From Caballeronia novacaledonica (lineage in GTDB: Bacteria > Pseudomonadota > Gammaproteobacteria > Burkholderiales > Burkholderiaceae): a DNA stretch of 64,000 nucleotides. The stretch spans positions 1 through 64,000 of the forward strand of contig NZ_OGTP01000027.1 in the NCBI RefSeq assembly GCF_900258035.1. Direction: 5' to 3'. Positions 34,272 through 43,794 of the stretch are shown in pieces. How positions within the stretch are numbered: position 1 is the stretch's first letter; each line of letters starts with the position of its first letter. Made by a program: the position numbers and the translations under genes. Under the pieces are notes generated by a model. It was not told the origin of the DNA. It was given only the letters and a program-made list of their open reading frames with translations, and ran no database searches.

Positions 34272-36047
34272 TCAAGTCAACGACGCAAGCAGCTTCATGA
34301 AGTTTCTCTTGGCGCCATACACGTCTCGAATAACGTCGAGTTCCTTCGCGAACTCATTCTGCTCTCCTAGTTCCGTTCTCAGGCTGCGAATCTTTCGCAC
34401 GATACCGAAAGCCTCATCGTAGCGAGCCTTTCTTGTGCCCTGCTCAGCTGCGATTGGCAACAGACGGTGATAGAGAGCGATTGCATCGCGCGGATGAGTC
34501 TTCGCTCGAATTGACGCCATGGTTGCCCACAGACTCGTCGCAACCGGGCCGCCCGCAAAAGCAGCCCAAGCTTTCTCAAAGTCTTTGGAGGCGAGGTAGA
34601 TTTCGACTATCGTGCTGCGCGACCCCGGGTGGTACCACGTAGACTTATTGACAGCAGCTGCTGCTTCCTCCTTCTTGACCAGCGCCCAAAGAAGGGCGAA
34701 CGCTCGCTCGCGCGCTTGGTCAATGCTGTCCGTAGACCGTGCCACTTCCATCAGCGCCGCAAATCCATCTGCATCTGGTCGCTGCTCGAAGCGCACCCAG
34801 GCGTACAAATTCGCGTCGACCGAGTCACCGCGCCGCAAATATTCCAGGATGCAGAAATCAAGCAGACGTCGGTCCGGGTCTTTGAAGGCGGCGAGCCCTT
34901 CCTTGGCCCATCTGAGGCCGTCATCGTACCGCTCATTCTGGGCGCAAATTTCTGCAATCAGCAGATATCGATATGGTACCGAGAGATCCTTCTGTCGAAT
35001 TGCTATTTGTTCGTCGACGTCGCCGTCGAGCTCGGCAAGCCTGATAGCTGCATGCTCGAGCCGAGTTCGATTGCCATCAAACGACCGGCGCAAACCATCC
35101 TTCGGCGAAAGGCTAGGAAATTGGCGCCACGCCTCCTCCACAAGCGCTCGATAGCGCAGCATTCCTCGTTCGCCCAACGGCTCGGCGTACTTGGGCAATA
35201 CGTCGTAGAACGTGTCCCACGCTCCCTCAGATTGATATCGGAACAAGCGGTCCGCGAGCTTTACTGGGTCCGGAGATGTCTGCTTGCACGCTTCGAGATG
35301 AACTGCTGCCAATTCGAGAATTCCAGGCATCACGTCGCCGTTCGAATCATCAATCTGCTCAAGACTTTCTTCGGCGCCGGCGATGGCCAATTCCGCAAGT
35401 TCCACCACCTGCGCAGCCGCAGGTCCGCTGAGTCGTAAGCGAAGCGCTTCGGCGAGCGAGAATAGCCCGTCGCCAAATCCACCTGCCTCACGCCAATCAA
35501 GCGGTCGACCGATTCTTGTTGCCTCCCTTACGGCGGCTTTCATGCTGGGCAGGTCGTTAGCACTGGCTGCCCGCGCTGCGAAAAGCAGCTTGTCGCGCAG
35601 CACCATGTCGCGTTCTACCGCTTCGAGCAACAGTTTGCGTATGGCGTCGTCGTCCAACGTCGCCACGTACTCGGCGATAAGCTCTTCGGCAGTCTTGCGC
35701 TTCTTTCTGGTCTTCGTCGGCTCTGATTCATCCGGATGAAAGACCTCAACGCCGGAGTTTTCGAGCCAAGAGAGCGCGACAGCCACGACATGCTTGCAAA
35801 AGGTCCCTGACTGCCCAACCGGACAGCTGCATTTGTAGGCGAGTTCTTCGTCGAGTCCGACCGTCAGTTCGACGCTGTAACGGCTCGAACCGTTGACGCT
35901 TGCGCGCAATGCTCCATCGCGTTCGTCGAGTCGAGAAACGGCTCCCTCATGGAAGTACGCTTTCCCGCGCGCGAACGTCTTGACGTCGGCGAGAGACTGC
36001 ACTTCTTCCAATGTCAGCACATCGCGGAGATGAGTTTGGCTGGTCAT
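34272..36047 (-). CDS. SWIM zinc-finger protein
   Basis: 591 residues. A SWIM zinc-binding motif, CSCPVGQSGTFCKH (Cys73, Cys75, Cys84, His86), lies near the N-terminus after the typical lead-in FARGKAYFHEGAV. The rest is a long helical repeat region rich in Leu/Ala (TPR-like pairs, for example RYDDGLRWAKEGLAAF). SWIM domains bind DNA or proteins; in bacteria they accompany SNF2 helicases or stand alone as here. ATG 36047 is chosen; a TTG eight codons upstream is possible. No SNF2 gene is adjacent. Confidence 0.83.
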   Translation of the reverse strand: MTSQTHLRDVLTLEEVQSLADVKTFARGKAYFHEGAVSRLDERDGALRASVNGSSRYSVELTVGLDEELAYKCSCPVGQSGTFCKHVVAVALSWLENSGVEVFHPDESEPTKTRKKRKTAEELIAEYVATLDDDAIRKLLLEAVERDMVLRDKLLFAARAASANDLPSMKAAVREATRIGRPLDWREAGGFGDGLFSLAEALRLRLSGPAAAQVVELAELAIAGAEESLEQIDDSNGDVMPGILELAAVHLEACKQTSPDPVKLADRLFRYQSEGAWDTFYDVLPKYAEPLGERGMLRYRALVEEAWRQFPSLSPKDGLRRSFDGNRTRLEHAAIRLAELDGDVDEQIAIRQKDLSVPYRYLLIAEICAQNERYDDGLRWAKEGLAAFKDPDRRLLDFCILEYLRRGDSVDANLYAWVRFEQRPDADGFAALMEVARSTDSIDQARERAFALLWALVKKEEAAAAVNKSTWYHPGSRSTIVEIYLASKDFEKAWAAFAGGPVATSLWATMASIRAKTHPRDAIALYHRLLPIAAEQGTRKARYDEAFGIVRKIRSLRTELGEQNEFAKELDVIRDVYGAKRNFMKLLASLT

Positions 36048-36333
36048 GAATTCGCGTCGGCGGGTGGTCAATCCACATTGTAGTCAACCCACATCGCGCC
36101 CCCATGGCGCCAAGCTTCGGTTGCTCGAGCTTCGCGTTGTCGGCCCTACCGCCAGTTCAGCAGGTGTGATTTGCCGTCGTCGCCGGTAAAGGCACAGGCG
36201 GGCGCCCTTCCACGCCATGTCAGCTTTGGGATAGAGGCAGAAAGGCCGCATTGCCTCCACGGTGGTCTTCGGCACGTTTCCGGCGGCGCGTCGTTCATAA
36301 GCGACCGTATGTTTTCCACCGGACGGACGTGCC
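36048..36333. other. Intergenic stretch, no gene seen
   Basis: 286 bp between divergent genes with only short overlapping frames. It presumably carries the SWIM-gene promoter. No repeat or hairpin stood out. Confidence 0.4.
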
Positions 36334-36870
36334 TTGTCCAAGCCCTTAGGCTTTAACCCATCGGCGTACAATTTCTTTGACGACAGCAGAAGGTCACAGC
36401 TAGTGCCCAGGCCAGCTATAAACAACAGCCAATTTGGAGCGAGAATCGTCCAGGAACTGCTTCGCGAAACCCGCGTCGTAGGCCTGGCATTCGCGGGCCT
36501 CGGCGTGGGCACTGGCGTCGGGCTTTCGGCGACCACCAAGCTTTGGGCGGCCGACGCGGACATTGTTCAGTGGGGCACTGCTTCCGTCACGTGCCTGGCT
36601 GCCGGCATGTTCCTAGGCTTCACGCTGGTCGTAGGGTACGGCATCCGTCTGAAAACCACCCACGACCGCCTATGCTCGCTCGGAAGAGACATCGAGGCTT
36701 GGTTCACGCGCGCCCACTCAATCAGCGAGCCAGCCGACGTGGAATCGCCAGTTTTCGGAACGGCCGCAAGGCGCGCGCACGCGGATACGTACCCGGGGAC
36801 GCTTGAGAACGATGTTGAAAAACAGGCCACAGCTCTCCTTGAGCGCTTTATGCTGCCGCGCAAGCAATAA
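36334..36870 (+). CDS. Small two-helix membrane protein, unknown
   Basis: 178 residues from a TTG start preceded by GGACGG. Two hydrophobic segments, about 47-66 (VVGLAFAGLGVGTGVGLSAT) and 80-103 (WGTASVTCLAAGMFLGFTL), flank a short loop. The C-terminal 70 residues are charged and helical. Codon use is coding-like, but I recognise no family and no ATG start is available, so the start is tentative. Confidence 0.48.
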   Translation: MSKPLGFNPSAYNFFDDSRRSQLVPRPAINNSQFGARIVQELLRETRVVGLAFAGLGVGTGVGLSATTKLWAADADIVQWGTASVTCLAAGMFLGFTLVVGYGIRLKTTHDRLCSLGRDIEAWFTRAHSISEPADVESPVFGTAARRAHADTYPGTLENDVEKQATALLERFMLPRKQ

Positions 36871-36919
36871 TGCTGCATCCCGCACCAAAGTACGATGCGC
36901 CTCGCAAAAGAATCTGCCG

Positions 36920-37219
36920 TCAGTTGCAACCGTAGCCTGTACGACGATTCCACCAGCATATTGCTTCACCTTCGGTGCAAACGAACATGCTGCCAACGGT
37001 GTCACATTGAACAGTTGTCTGCCGACGACCATTTGACGTCGGACTGTCTTTTGTCAACTCCGAGTCTGATGACGCGACTGCGCTCTCTATCGCTGCGCGA
37101 ACCTTCGCGGTCCCCTCGGTTGCCTTCTTTGTCGCAACGCCAGGCGCGACGGTACATGCAGACATGAGGACCGCCAGACAAATCGACACGAGCAAGCGGT
37201 TTGCCGTCATCGAAACCAT
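36920..37219 (-). CDS. Small lipoprotein, unknown
   Basis: 99 residues. A signal peptide with lipobox LMSAC puts the lipidated Cys at residue 22. The mature part is Ala/Thr-rich, then carries four cysteines in the C-terminal third (TVQCDTVGSMFVCTEGEAIC and a final GYGC), suggesting disulphides. ATG 37219 is chosen because a strong GGAGGGGA site precedes it by a few bases; the frame is open to 37330. Confidence 0.62.
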   Translation of the reverse strand: MVSMTANRLLVSICLAVLMSACTVAPGVATKKATEGTAKVRAAIESAVASSDSELTKDSPTSNGRRQTTVQCDTVGSMFVCTEGEAICWWNRRTGYGCN

Positions 37220-37568
37220 GGTCCCCTCCCGCTCCTTAGTAAACGCGCATTGCGACCCACCATTTGAACGCCAAAACCGCCATAGCCGACATGCAACGAT
37301 TCTATCCCTGCGTCTGTAATGCAGTTTCAAAAGACCGTTCGAAGATGCTAGGGAAACATCCTACCTGTCGTCGCTTCGCTCCTTTAGGAGCGCTTTTGGA
37401 CCGCTCTCTCTCTTGCGACGACCGCTTCGCTGAGGCTGTGAGTAGAGCAGCGATAGAGCAACCGATACGGCGCTGCAACAACGATTCCTACGGACTGACG
37501 TCAACGTCACAGCTTTCCAGGCGTTAATCAAGGAAGGCGCACAGCCTTACTTTTCCCGGAGAATAGCT
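37220..37568. other. Intergenic stretch, no gene seen
   Basis: 349 bp between the divergent lipoprotein and PsiF genes. It should hold both promoters. A run GGAGAAT at 37558-37564 is the ribosome-binding site for the PsiF gene. No other signal is clear. Confidence 0.45.
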
Positions 37569-37892
37569 ATGAACAAGATTATCGCAGTCGCTGTGGCAGC
37601 ATGTTTCTCGGTCGGAATCGCGTGCGCCCAAACGTCGGCACCTTCCGCCGCGACCGCCAAACCCGCGCCGACGGCGGCAGGGTCGAGCTGTGAGTCGCAG
37701 GCAATCGATAAGAACGGAAAACCACTGGCCGGCGCAGCTAAGACCTCCTTCATCAAGAAGTGCGAAGCTGGCAACAAGAGCAATGTCTCCACTGCGTGTG
37801 CGAGCAAAGCGGTCGGAAATGACGGCAAGCCACTCGCGGGCGCTGCGAAATCGTCGTTTATGAAAAAGTGTGAGGCCGATGCCGCCAAATAA
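37569..37892 (+). CDS. PsiF repeat protein
   Basis: 107 residues. A Sec signal peptide (about 1-20, ending ACA/Q) and a short Ala/Pro/Thr spacer are followed by two PsiF repeats. Each runs from a Cys through KPLAGAAK to SFxKKC: SCESQAIDKNGKPLAGAAKT at about residue 40 and CASKAVGNDGKPLAGAAKSS at about 77. PsiF proteins are periplasmic; the E. coli one is induced by phosphate starvation, function unknown. GGAG lies nine bases before the ATG. Confidence 0.87.
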   Translation: MNKIIAVAVAACFSVGIACAQTSAPSAATAKPAPTAAGSSCESQAIDKNGKPLAGAAKTSFIKKCEAGNKSNVSTACASKAVGNDGKPLAGAAKSSFMKKCEADAAK

Positions 37893-38161
37893 TCCTCGAG
37901 CCGAAGAAGACTGGTTTGATGGTCGTTGGCTGCATGCGGCTTGGGGCCAGTCTTCTTTACCGAGGTAGCTTCGGTTCTCGGGTCTTGTTGTTGCCCGTCT
38001 TCGTAACGGGCATCGTGGTGCCCGTATTGCCTCACTCACAAACTCTGTCGCTCAAATTCGCGAATAACCCTATTAAATTTTCGTTTTTGGAAGAGCGCTT
38101 TGCCCTTCTATTTTTTCAAGGGTGTGTCATAGTTCACCGAGTTGAATACTCGGAGAAGACC
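37893..38161. other. Intergenic stretch before the H-NS-family gene
   Basis: 269 bp, partly AT-rich (38041-38130). The open frame through it (from 37916) is an upstream extension of the H-NS frame and lacks coding character. It probably holds the promoter of the H-NS-family gene. Confidence 0.4.
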
Positions 38162-38979
38162 ATGGCGACACTAGAACAAATCCAGGCGCGAATGAAAAAG
38201 CTGCAAGCACAAGCGGAAACCCTTCTCGCCAAGAACGCACAATCCGCAGTCGACCAGATTCGCAAGTTGATGTTGAAGCACGGCCTGACCACCGCCGATA
38301 TCGAGGCCAGGGCGAAAGCGAAGAGAGACGCGAAGGCAAGCGGTCCCATTCCCGCCGGTCAGAGCGTCAAGGCACCCACCGCTCCTAAAGGCAAGTTGCC
38401 CGCAAAATACTTGAATCCAAAAACCGGCGAGACGTGGAGCGGACATGCCAGACCGCCGGCATGGATAAAGGACGTGAAGGACCGCTCAAAATTCCTCATC
38501 GATAGCGCCGCCATCACTTCTCCCGCCAAGAAGGGGTCGGCGCGTCTAGAGGCAAGGCTGCAGTTGGCAAAGTGCAATCAAAAAGCGCGGTGCCGGCAAA
38601 ATACGAGGACCCGAAGTCCGGAGCGACCTGGAGTGGTCGTGGCCCTGCTCCCAAGTGGCTCGCCTCTGCAAAGGACAGAACCAGGTTTCTGATTAAACAA
38701 GCCGCCGCCGTTCAGTCCGATGAGTCGGCGACTCGGAAGGCAACCAAGTCGAAGGCCGCAGCGACGGTCGGCGCTACGAGCAAGAAGGTTGGGGTCAAGA
38801 AAGTAGTGGCATCAAAGAAAGTTGCAGCCGGAAAGAAGGCCGCAACGAAGACCTCGGCAAGGAGAACCGTCGCCACTGCCAAAAAGGCCTCGGCTCCCAA
38901 AACGACCTCCCGCAAGGCCACGCCTACGACGGCCGGGACAATCCCGACGCTTGAAGCACTGAGCATCGCATTGGCGTAG
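38162..38979 (+). pseudogene. H-NS family gene interrupted by a frameshift
   Basis: The first frame (38162-38692) encodes the H-NS coiled coil MATLEQIQARMKKLQAQ and one DNA-binding module (KYLNPKTGETWSGHARPPAW), then becomes meaningless. A second frame, ending at 38979, picks up with a second module (KYEDPKSGATWSGRGPAP) and a Lys/Ala/Thr tail. The break falls at a run of four G (38533-38536). One more G would restore one continuous protein of about 272 residues with two modules (local reading AKKGVGASRGKAAVG). It could be a sequencing error, a mutation or a switchable tract. If translated as is, the product keeps one module. Confidence 0.82.
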
Positions 38980-39047
38980 CATTCACGGCAGCGGGCGGCA
39001 CCTCTCTTTCATTCGGTGGGCCACGGCGTTTTCCGACGACCAGACGC

Positions 39048-40163
39048 TCACCCTACGTGTCCCGCTTCCTCGCCGGCCAGGCGATAGAGGATTTGGCGCA
39101 TCAACAGACCGGGCTTGTCCGGGGCGAAGTTCAAGTCGAACTGCGGTTCCGTGTCATTGGAAACGGTCTCGAGAATCCACTCGAGCGCATCGACGTCCTC
39201 TTGATAGGCCTTCGACGACGCAGCATAAAGATGCTCGTCGATTGCCTTGTCATCGAGCTTGAAATTCCGGCTGCAGAACCACCAGTAGTGAATCGAACCG
39301 TTGGTCTCGGGAGTGAAGATGTGCGTGATATTGAAGCGGTACGTTCGAGGCTGCCCGCTTGGGTCATCGTTATCGATGATACGTGCATAAGCCGTGTGAA
39401 GCGCCGGCGATACGAAGCGAGCCTCGGAGAATCGGTCGACGGGCTTTCCCGTCAGTCCTGTGGGCACGCCATAGACTCCGGGCGGAGGAGAGTTGCGGAG
39501 CTCACGGTCAATCACGACAACGTCGCCCTCCACACGCACTTTCAGGCGTGACCGGGCGTATTCGGGCGTACCAATGGCACCCGGGTGAAGAAACGGGAAA
39601 TGAGTTTGGTCGAGAAGGTTCTCGTGCATGGAGACGTAGTCGGACTTCATATGAAAGGTGTCACCGACACTCTTCCATTCAGGGTCTGATAGCCAGTGGG
39701 TGTCTGGAACGAGGCTTTCGTCCGCCGCATCCGGCTCGCCCATCCAAATCCAAATGAGCGGGGCACGTTCGACCACCGGAAAGCTGCGCACATTCGCGTT
39801 CGTGGGCGTGATGGGCATCGCCGGCATATTCACGCAACGGCCCGACGGGTCGAATTGCATGCCGTGATAGCCGCACACCAAAATGTCGCCGACCAATTTG
39901 CCCTTCGCGAGAGGAAACGAGCGATGGGGACAACGGTTCCGAACTGCGACGACCTCGCCTGCCAAAGTGCGGTAAAGCGCGACGTCAACACCGAGCAACC
40001 GGCGACTGATGATGTCGCGAGAAACGTCAGAGCTTCTCGCAGCGACGTACCAGCAGTTGCGGACCAAGGGTGTCGAGTGGTCGGCGAAGCCGCCCGGAAT
40101 GAAACCAGGTACGTCGAAGTCATGTTCCGGTTCTTGATGAGCAACCTTTAGCTTGATATTCAT
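39048..40163 (-). CDS. Rieske non-haem iron oxygenase, alpha subunit (VanA/phenoxybenzoate dioxygenase type)
   Basis: 371 residues. The Rieske [2Fe-2S] ligands are Cys78/His80 (CPHRSFPL) and Cys97/His100 (CGYHG). The mononuclear iron site follows in NLLDQTHFPFLH with Asp185, His188 and His193. Enzymes of this group hydroxylate or O-demethylate aromatic acids and take electrons from a PDR-type reductase, encoded 24 bp upstream on the same strand. The aromatic substrate is not determined; demethylation of a methoxy-aryl acid or ether cleavage are the usual reactions. Confidence 0.9.
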   Translation of the reverse strand: MNIKLKVAHQEPEHDFDVPGFIPGGFADHSTPLVRNCWYVAARSSDVSRDIISRRLLGVDVALYRTLAGEVVAVRNRCPHRSFPLAKGKLVGDILVCGYHGMQFDPSGRCVNMPAMPITPTNANVRSFPVVERAPLIWIWMGEPDAADESLVPDTHWLSDPEWKSVGDTFHMKSDYVSMHENLLDQTHFPFLHPGAIGTPEYARSRLKVRVEGDVVVIDRELRNSPPPGVYGVPTGLTGKPVDRFSEARFVSPALHTAYARIIDNDDPSGQPRTYRFNITHIFTPETNGSIHYWWFCSRNFKLDDKAIDEHLYAASSKAYQEDVDALEWILETVSNDTEPQFDLNFAPDKPGLLMRQILYRLAGEEAGHVG

Positions 40164-40187
40164 TACCTTCTCCAGAATTTGGTCGGC

Positions 40188-41165
40188 TTAGGCGTCCAGC
40201 ACAATTTCGCGACCCTTCGTGCGCGAAACGCAGATACACATTGTGTCGCCGGCGGCCTTCTCTTCGTCCGTCAAGTACCTATCGTTGTGCTGTAGCGCGC
40301 CATCGCTCGACACAACCTTGAGCGGACACAAGCCGCATTCGCCTCGACGGCAATCCCAAAGCACGGGGACGCCTGCCGCGTTGAGTGCATCGAGGATGCT
40401 GGCGTCCTCGCTAACATGTACCGTTCGACCACTTCGCTGAAGGTGGACATCAAATGCCTGAGGGTTCTCGGCGCGTCCAACACCGAATGCTTCGCTGCGA
40501 ACGCGGTCCGCATTCCAACCGAGCTGCTCACCTGCCGCATGCGTCGCGACAATCATCGCTCCTGGTCCGCATACGTAGACAGTCGTTCCGTGTTCCTGTT
40601 CTTGCAGCAATTTCACGACGTCGAGGACTCCCGCGTCGTCGCTGTAATGGAAAGTGGCTGAACCTGCAGCAACGTTGCCGAGTGCATCGTGATACGCCAT
40701 CGATTCGCGATTTCGACCGGCGTACACGACCTTGAAAGGACGACGTCGACGAACGAGACTGCGGGCCATCGAGAAAATCGGCGTAATGCCGATGCCACCG
40801 GCAATAAGAAGGACTGGGCCATGCCGACGGTCCAAGGGGAAATTGTTCATCGGAGGGGCGATTTCCGCGCGTGTGCCGGGCGCGAATGTCGCGTGGATGT
40901 GCGCGGAGCCACGAGTGTCACTATCTCGCTGAACAGCGATGCGATAGGTCGCACGCGGGTCTGCCTCCCTGTCGTCTCCGCCAATGAGCGAATAGTGCCG
41001 AACAATCAAGCCTCGCTCCGGCGAAACGGTGTGAATGGCTACGTGTGCGCCGGGGGTGTATTGCGGAAGTGGACGACCGTCAACAGGAGTAAGGAGATAC
41101 TCCCGCACTCTTTCAGTGAGCTGTCGAACTCGAGTGACTTCGACCTTAATATTACTTTGTGCCAT
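40188..41165 (-). CDS. PDR/VanB-type ferredoxin reductase subunit
   Basis: 325 residues in the phthalate dioxygenase reductase order. The flavin domain has RHYSLIG, the NAD domain has AGGIGITPI and VYVCGPG, and the C-terminal plant-type ferredoxin has Cys272, Cys277, Cys280 and Cys310 (CRRGECGLC and the later CICVS). All four cluster ligands are present. It passes electrons from NADH to the Rieske oxygenase encoded next in the same operon. Divergent from the LysR gene, which may control it. Confidence 0.92.
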   Translation of the reverse strand: MAQSNIKVEVTRVRQLTERVREYLLTPVDGRPLPQYTPGAHVAIHTVSPERGLIVRHYSLIGGDDREADPRATYRIAVQRDSDTRGSAHIHATFAPGTRAEIAPPMNNFPLDRRHGPVLLIAGGIGITPIFSMARSLVRRRRPFKVVYAGRNRESMAYHDALGNVAAGSATFHYSDDAGVLDVVKLLQEQEHGTTVYVCGPGAMIVATHAAGEQLGWNADRVRSEAFGVGRAENPQAFDVHLQRSGRTVHVSEDASILDALNAAGVPVLWDCRRGECGLCPLKVVSSDGALQHNDRYLTDEEKAAGDTMCICVSRTKGREIVLDA

Positions 41166-41450
41166 CGCTCTACCTCTTTGCTACAGCGTCGATTGCGTCG
41201 ACGACGTCCCACACGTTCTTTCGCCTGCGCAGTCGGGACGCGCGAATTTGGTGAATGACGTGACCCAGAATCTAGCTAGGACAACGCGGCCACTCGAAGC
41301 CTAGAAATTCGAAGTGGGCAAACGGTGTCTTTGAGGCGCCTGCAGGCTAATGGCCGGCAGTGCGCGCCGAAGCCGTGATTTCATGGCTGTCTCCGAATTA
41401 GTTTTTCGTATCGGGGCGTTCAACGATGGTTATCGTTCTCGCATGTGTGT

Positions 41451-41520
41451 ATTCTATTGATGCCAAAGCCGGTCGATTAAAGTTAATTCGACGTTTCTGC
41501 GACCGCTTTTTTGCATCAAT
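41451..41520. repeat. 70-bp repeat, copy 1, upstream of the LysR gene
   Basis: This 70-bp stretch starts ATTCTATTGAT and ends TTTTTTGCATCAAT, 22 bp before the LysR start codon. It recurs in direct orientation at 45211-45280 with 53 of 70 positions identical and no gaps. ATTGATGC near its start and GCATCAAT at its end form an inverted pair. A LysR binding region is a natural guess. Confidence 0.65.
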
Positions 41521-41542
41521 TGGACGAGTAGGTAGTCACCCT

Positions 41543-42430
41543 ATGGACGTCATCACACACGTACGGACTTTCGTTGCGGTTGTCAAATTCGGTACCTTCG
41601 CCGATGCCGCTCGGACGTTGGAAGTCGTGCCTTCGGTCGTGGCACGGCGGATTGCGGCGCTAGAGGGCGAGCTAAAGACGCGACTGTTCGAGCGGAGCAC
41701 CCGTAGCGTCGCGCTCACTGAGGCAGGCGAAAAGCTTTACGCTCGTGCCGGGGACCTCGTATCCGAGTTTGACGAGCTGCTTACGTCGGTTGAGCGTGAC
41801 GTCGGTAAGCTCGAAGGGCATTTGCGCGTCATGGCACCGACGACCTTAGCAACACAGGAGCTTGCTCCGGTTTTTTGCGCATTTCTTGCGCGGCATCCCC
41901 GAATCACGATGCAATTGGCACTGGTCGACCGTTCTGCAAATCCAGCAGAATCCGGTTTCGACATTGCAATTAGTGGCCGTTTGGCGAGCTACGATGGCGT
42001 CGTCGACATCCCGCTACAACCAGTAGGCTCCGTCCTTTGCGCATCTCACGACTATCTGAGCGCTAACAAGCTGCTCACTCACCCCCGGGACCTTGTGACT
42101 CATTCGTGCCTGGTCTTCGCACCGATTGGCACGACTTGGAACTTCCAGTCTAGTCGCGGCGTCGTGTCGGTCGATGTCTCGCCTCGACTTCAGGCTGACG
42201 ACAATCTAACGCTGCTTCGAGCTGCGGTATCCGGTCTGGGTATTGCGCTGTTGCCTAAGTACATCTCGGCACCATCTCTCGAGGCCGGTTCGCTCGTGCG
42301 CGTGCTATCCGATTTCGACCCGCAAGAGACCTGGTTCAAGGCGTATGTGCCGCGTCGACGCATGAACGTGGCCCGCGTTAGCGCCCTCCTGGAATGGCTC
42401 GCAAAGGAGTGGAAGCCGCCTCGAGCGTGA
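41543..42430 (+). CDS. LysR family transcriptional regulator
   Basis: 295 residues. An N-terminal winged HTH (FADAARTLEVVPSVVARRIAAL, then TRSVALTEAGE) is followed by the effector-binding domain (HLRVMAPTTLATQELAPVF to the C-terminus). It is the CrgA/AaeR-like group by the start MDVITHVRTFVAVVKFGTFA. ATG 41543 is chosen; upstream codons to 41426 run through the repeat. Divergently placed from the Rieske reductase and convergent with the porin, it is the likely regulator of the aromatic block. Confidence 0.88.
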   Translation: MDVITHVRTFVAVVKFGTFADAARTLEVVPSVVARRIAALEGELKTRLFERSTRSVALTEAGEKLYARAGDLVSEFDELLTSVERDVGKLEGHLRVMAPTTLATQELAPVFCAFLARHPRITMQLALVDRSANPAESGFDIAISGRLASYDGVVDIPLQPVGSVLCASHDYLSANKLLTHPRDLVTHSCLVFAPIGTTWNFQSSRGVVSVDVSPRLQADDNLTLLRAAVSGLGIALLPKYISAPSLEAGSLVRVLSDFDPQETWFKAYVPRRRMNVARVSALLEWLAKEWKPPRA

Positions 42431-42545
42431 TTTTGCTCGGCACTGCGGCTTCCTCGTCGAGCTAGCGTCAGCAAATCGTTTAGCCGACGTCGTGCGACCG
42501 CGGATGGCGACATCATCCGGCAGTACTCGACAGCCGCCTGGCCCG

Positions 42546-43652
42546 TTAGAAGCGAGTTCGCAAACCTACTCGCGCGATTAACTGATTCGGGCCGTCCGAG
42601 GACGCCGTCGGCCCCGTCAGACCCATAATCAGCGCGTTTGCTCCCTCGTTGGCACGCTGATAGACAGTCATCGCATATACGGTCGTCCTCTTCGAGAGGT
42701 AATAGTCCGCAGTAAGTCCGAACTGATGGGCGTGATTGTTCGTCACAACCTCATTGCCCTTCATGTAGGCGTAGCTGGCACTCAGGCCGATGTCCGGCCG
42801 CACGAGCCAGTTTGCGCCCGTCGAAAATTGATAAACGCTGGCTCCATTACCATTATTCTTGACCGTTACAAACAGCGCGCTCATCAAAACGGGGCCCATT
42901 TGGTATCGGGTGCCCACGCCCCAGTTACGGACACTGACCTGCGGTCCGATGACGCCCGCCGTCGTAGGATACTTCACGAAGGTGTACGCTGCGTCGAAGC
43001 CGAAATTACCGCGGGCGTAGTCCACCGCAAAGCTTGAGGAATTTCCTGTTCCGACGGAACCGGCAACACCACCGAAGCCGTACATTGCTCCAGCACTCAA
43101 GTCGCCAACATTTGGTGTCACATACTTCACCGAGTTTGGAAGGCGCCCAGCCGCGCGGTACCAGTCGAAATCTCCAGTGGGATTGTTTGGAAGAGCGAGC
43201 TTCTGAAACGGCCCAGCTCCTTGTCCGTAGAGATGGCTCGTATAAATCGCAGGGTCGTCTTTGCTGTTATAGAGTGCGTCGACCATGAAGTCGTACTGGT
43301 TACCTAACGTGAAGGTACCGAATCGGTCATTAGATAATCCGACGAACGCGTTGCGAGTGAACAGGCTTTGACCAGGTAGGAACGCGCCTGAATTCAGCGA
43401 AAACTGGTTGACAAGGTTGAAGATGACCTTTGTTCCACCGCCGATGTCTTCCTTTCCAATGAAACCCCACAAGTTCGGCCCGTTAATGCCGTCGTCCGTT
43501 TGCCATGCGCTATGTCCGGCGCGGTTGCTAACGTAGGAGATGCCGCTGTCAATCATGCCGAACAGCGTGACACTACTTTGGGCGTATGCCGTCCCAGTAC
43601 ATCCGACACTGAGCACAGCCAAAATGTGAGCGGCAATCTTCTTAGTTTTCAC
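42546..43652 (-). CDS. General porin (Burkholderia OmpC/porin_4 type)
   Basis: 368 residues. Signal peptide 1-24 (ending AYA/Q), mature start SSVTLFGMIDSGISYVSN typical of trimeric beta-barrel porins of this family. The motifs FIGKEDIGGGTKVIFNLVNQF and NDRFGTFTLGNQ are present and the C-terminus ends in an aromatic residue (GLRTRF) for barrel assembly. It lies 142 bp downstream of the aromatic-acid MFS gene on the same strand, probably giving outer-membrane entry for the same compounds. Confidence 0.9.
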   Translation of the reverse strand: MKTKKIAAHILAVLSVGCTGTAYAQSSVTLFGMIDSGISYVSNRAGHSAWQTDDGINGPNLWGFIGKEDIGGGTKVIFNLVNQFSLNSGAFLPGQSLFTRNAFVGLSNDRFGTFTLGNQYDFMVDALYNSKDDPAIYTSHLYGQGAGPFQKLALPNNPTGDFDWYRAAGRLPNSVKYVTPNVGDLSAGAMYGFGGVAGSVGTGNSSSFAVDYARGNFGFDAAYTFVKYPTTAGVIGPQVSVRNWGVGTRYQMGPVLMSALFVTVKNNGNGASVYQFSTGANWLVRPDIGLSASYAYMKGNEVVTNNHAHQFGLTADYYLSKRTTVYAMTVYQRANEGANALIMGLTGPTASSDGPNQLIARVGLRTRF

Positions 43653-43794
43653 AAAATGTCTCCGATTCTAATTCTGGCTTGGACGCAGAGTGTCCATAGG
43701 CGGAGGAAGCTCTCCGGTTCAAAGCGCCCATGTATTATTACGTCATACTTATTTTACGTATCGGCAATTCGGCGCAGCTTAGAATGCGGTTCAG

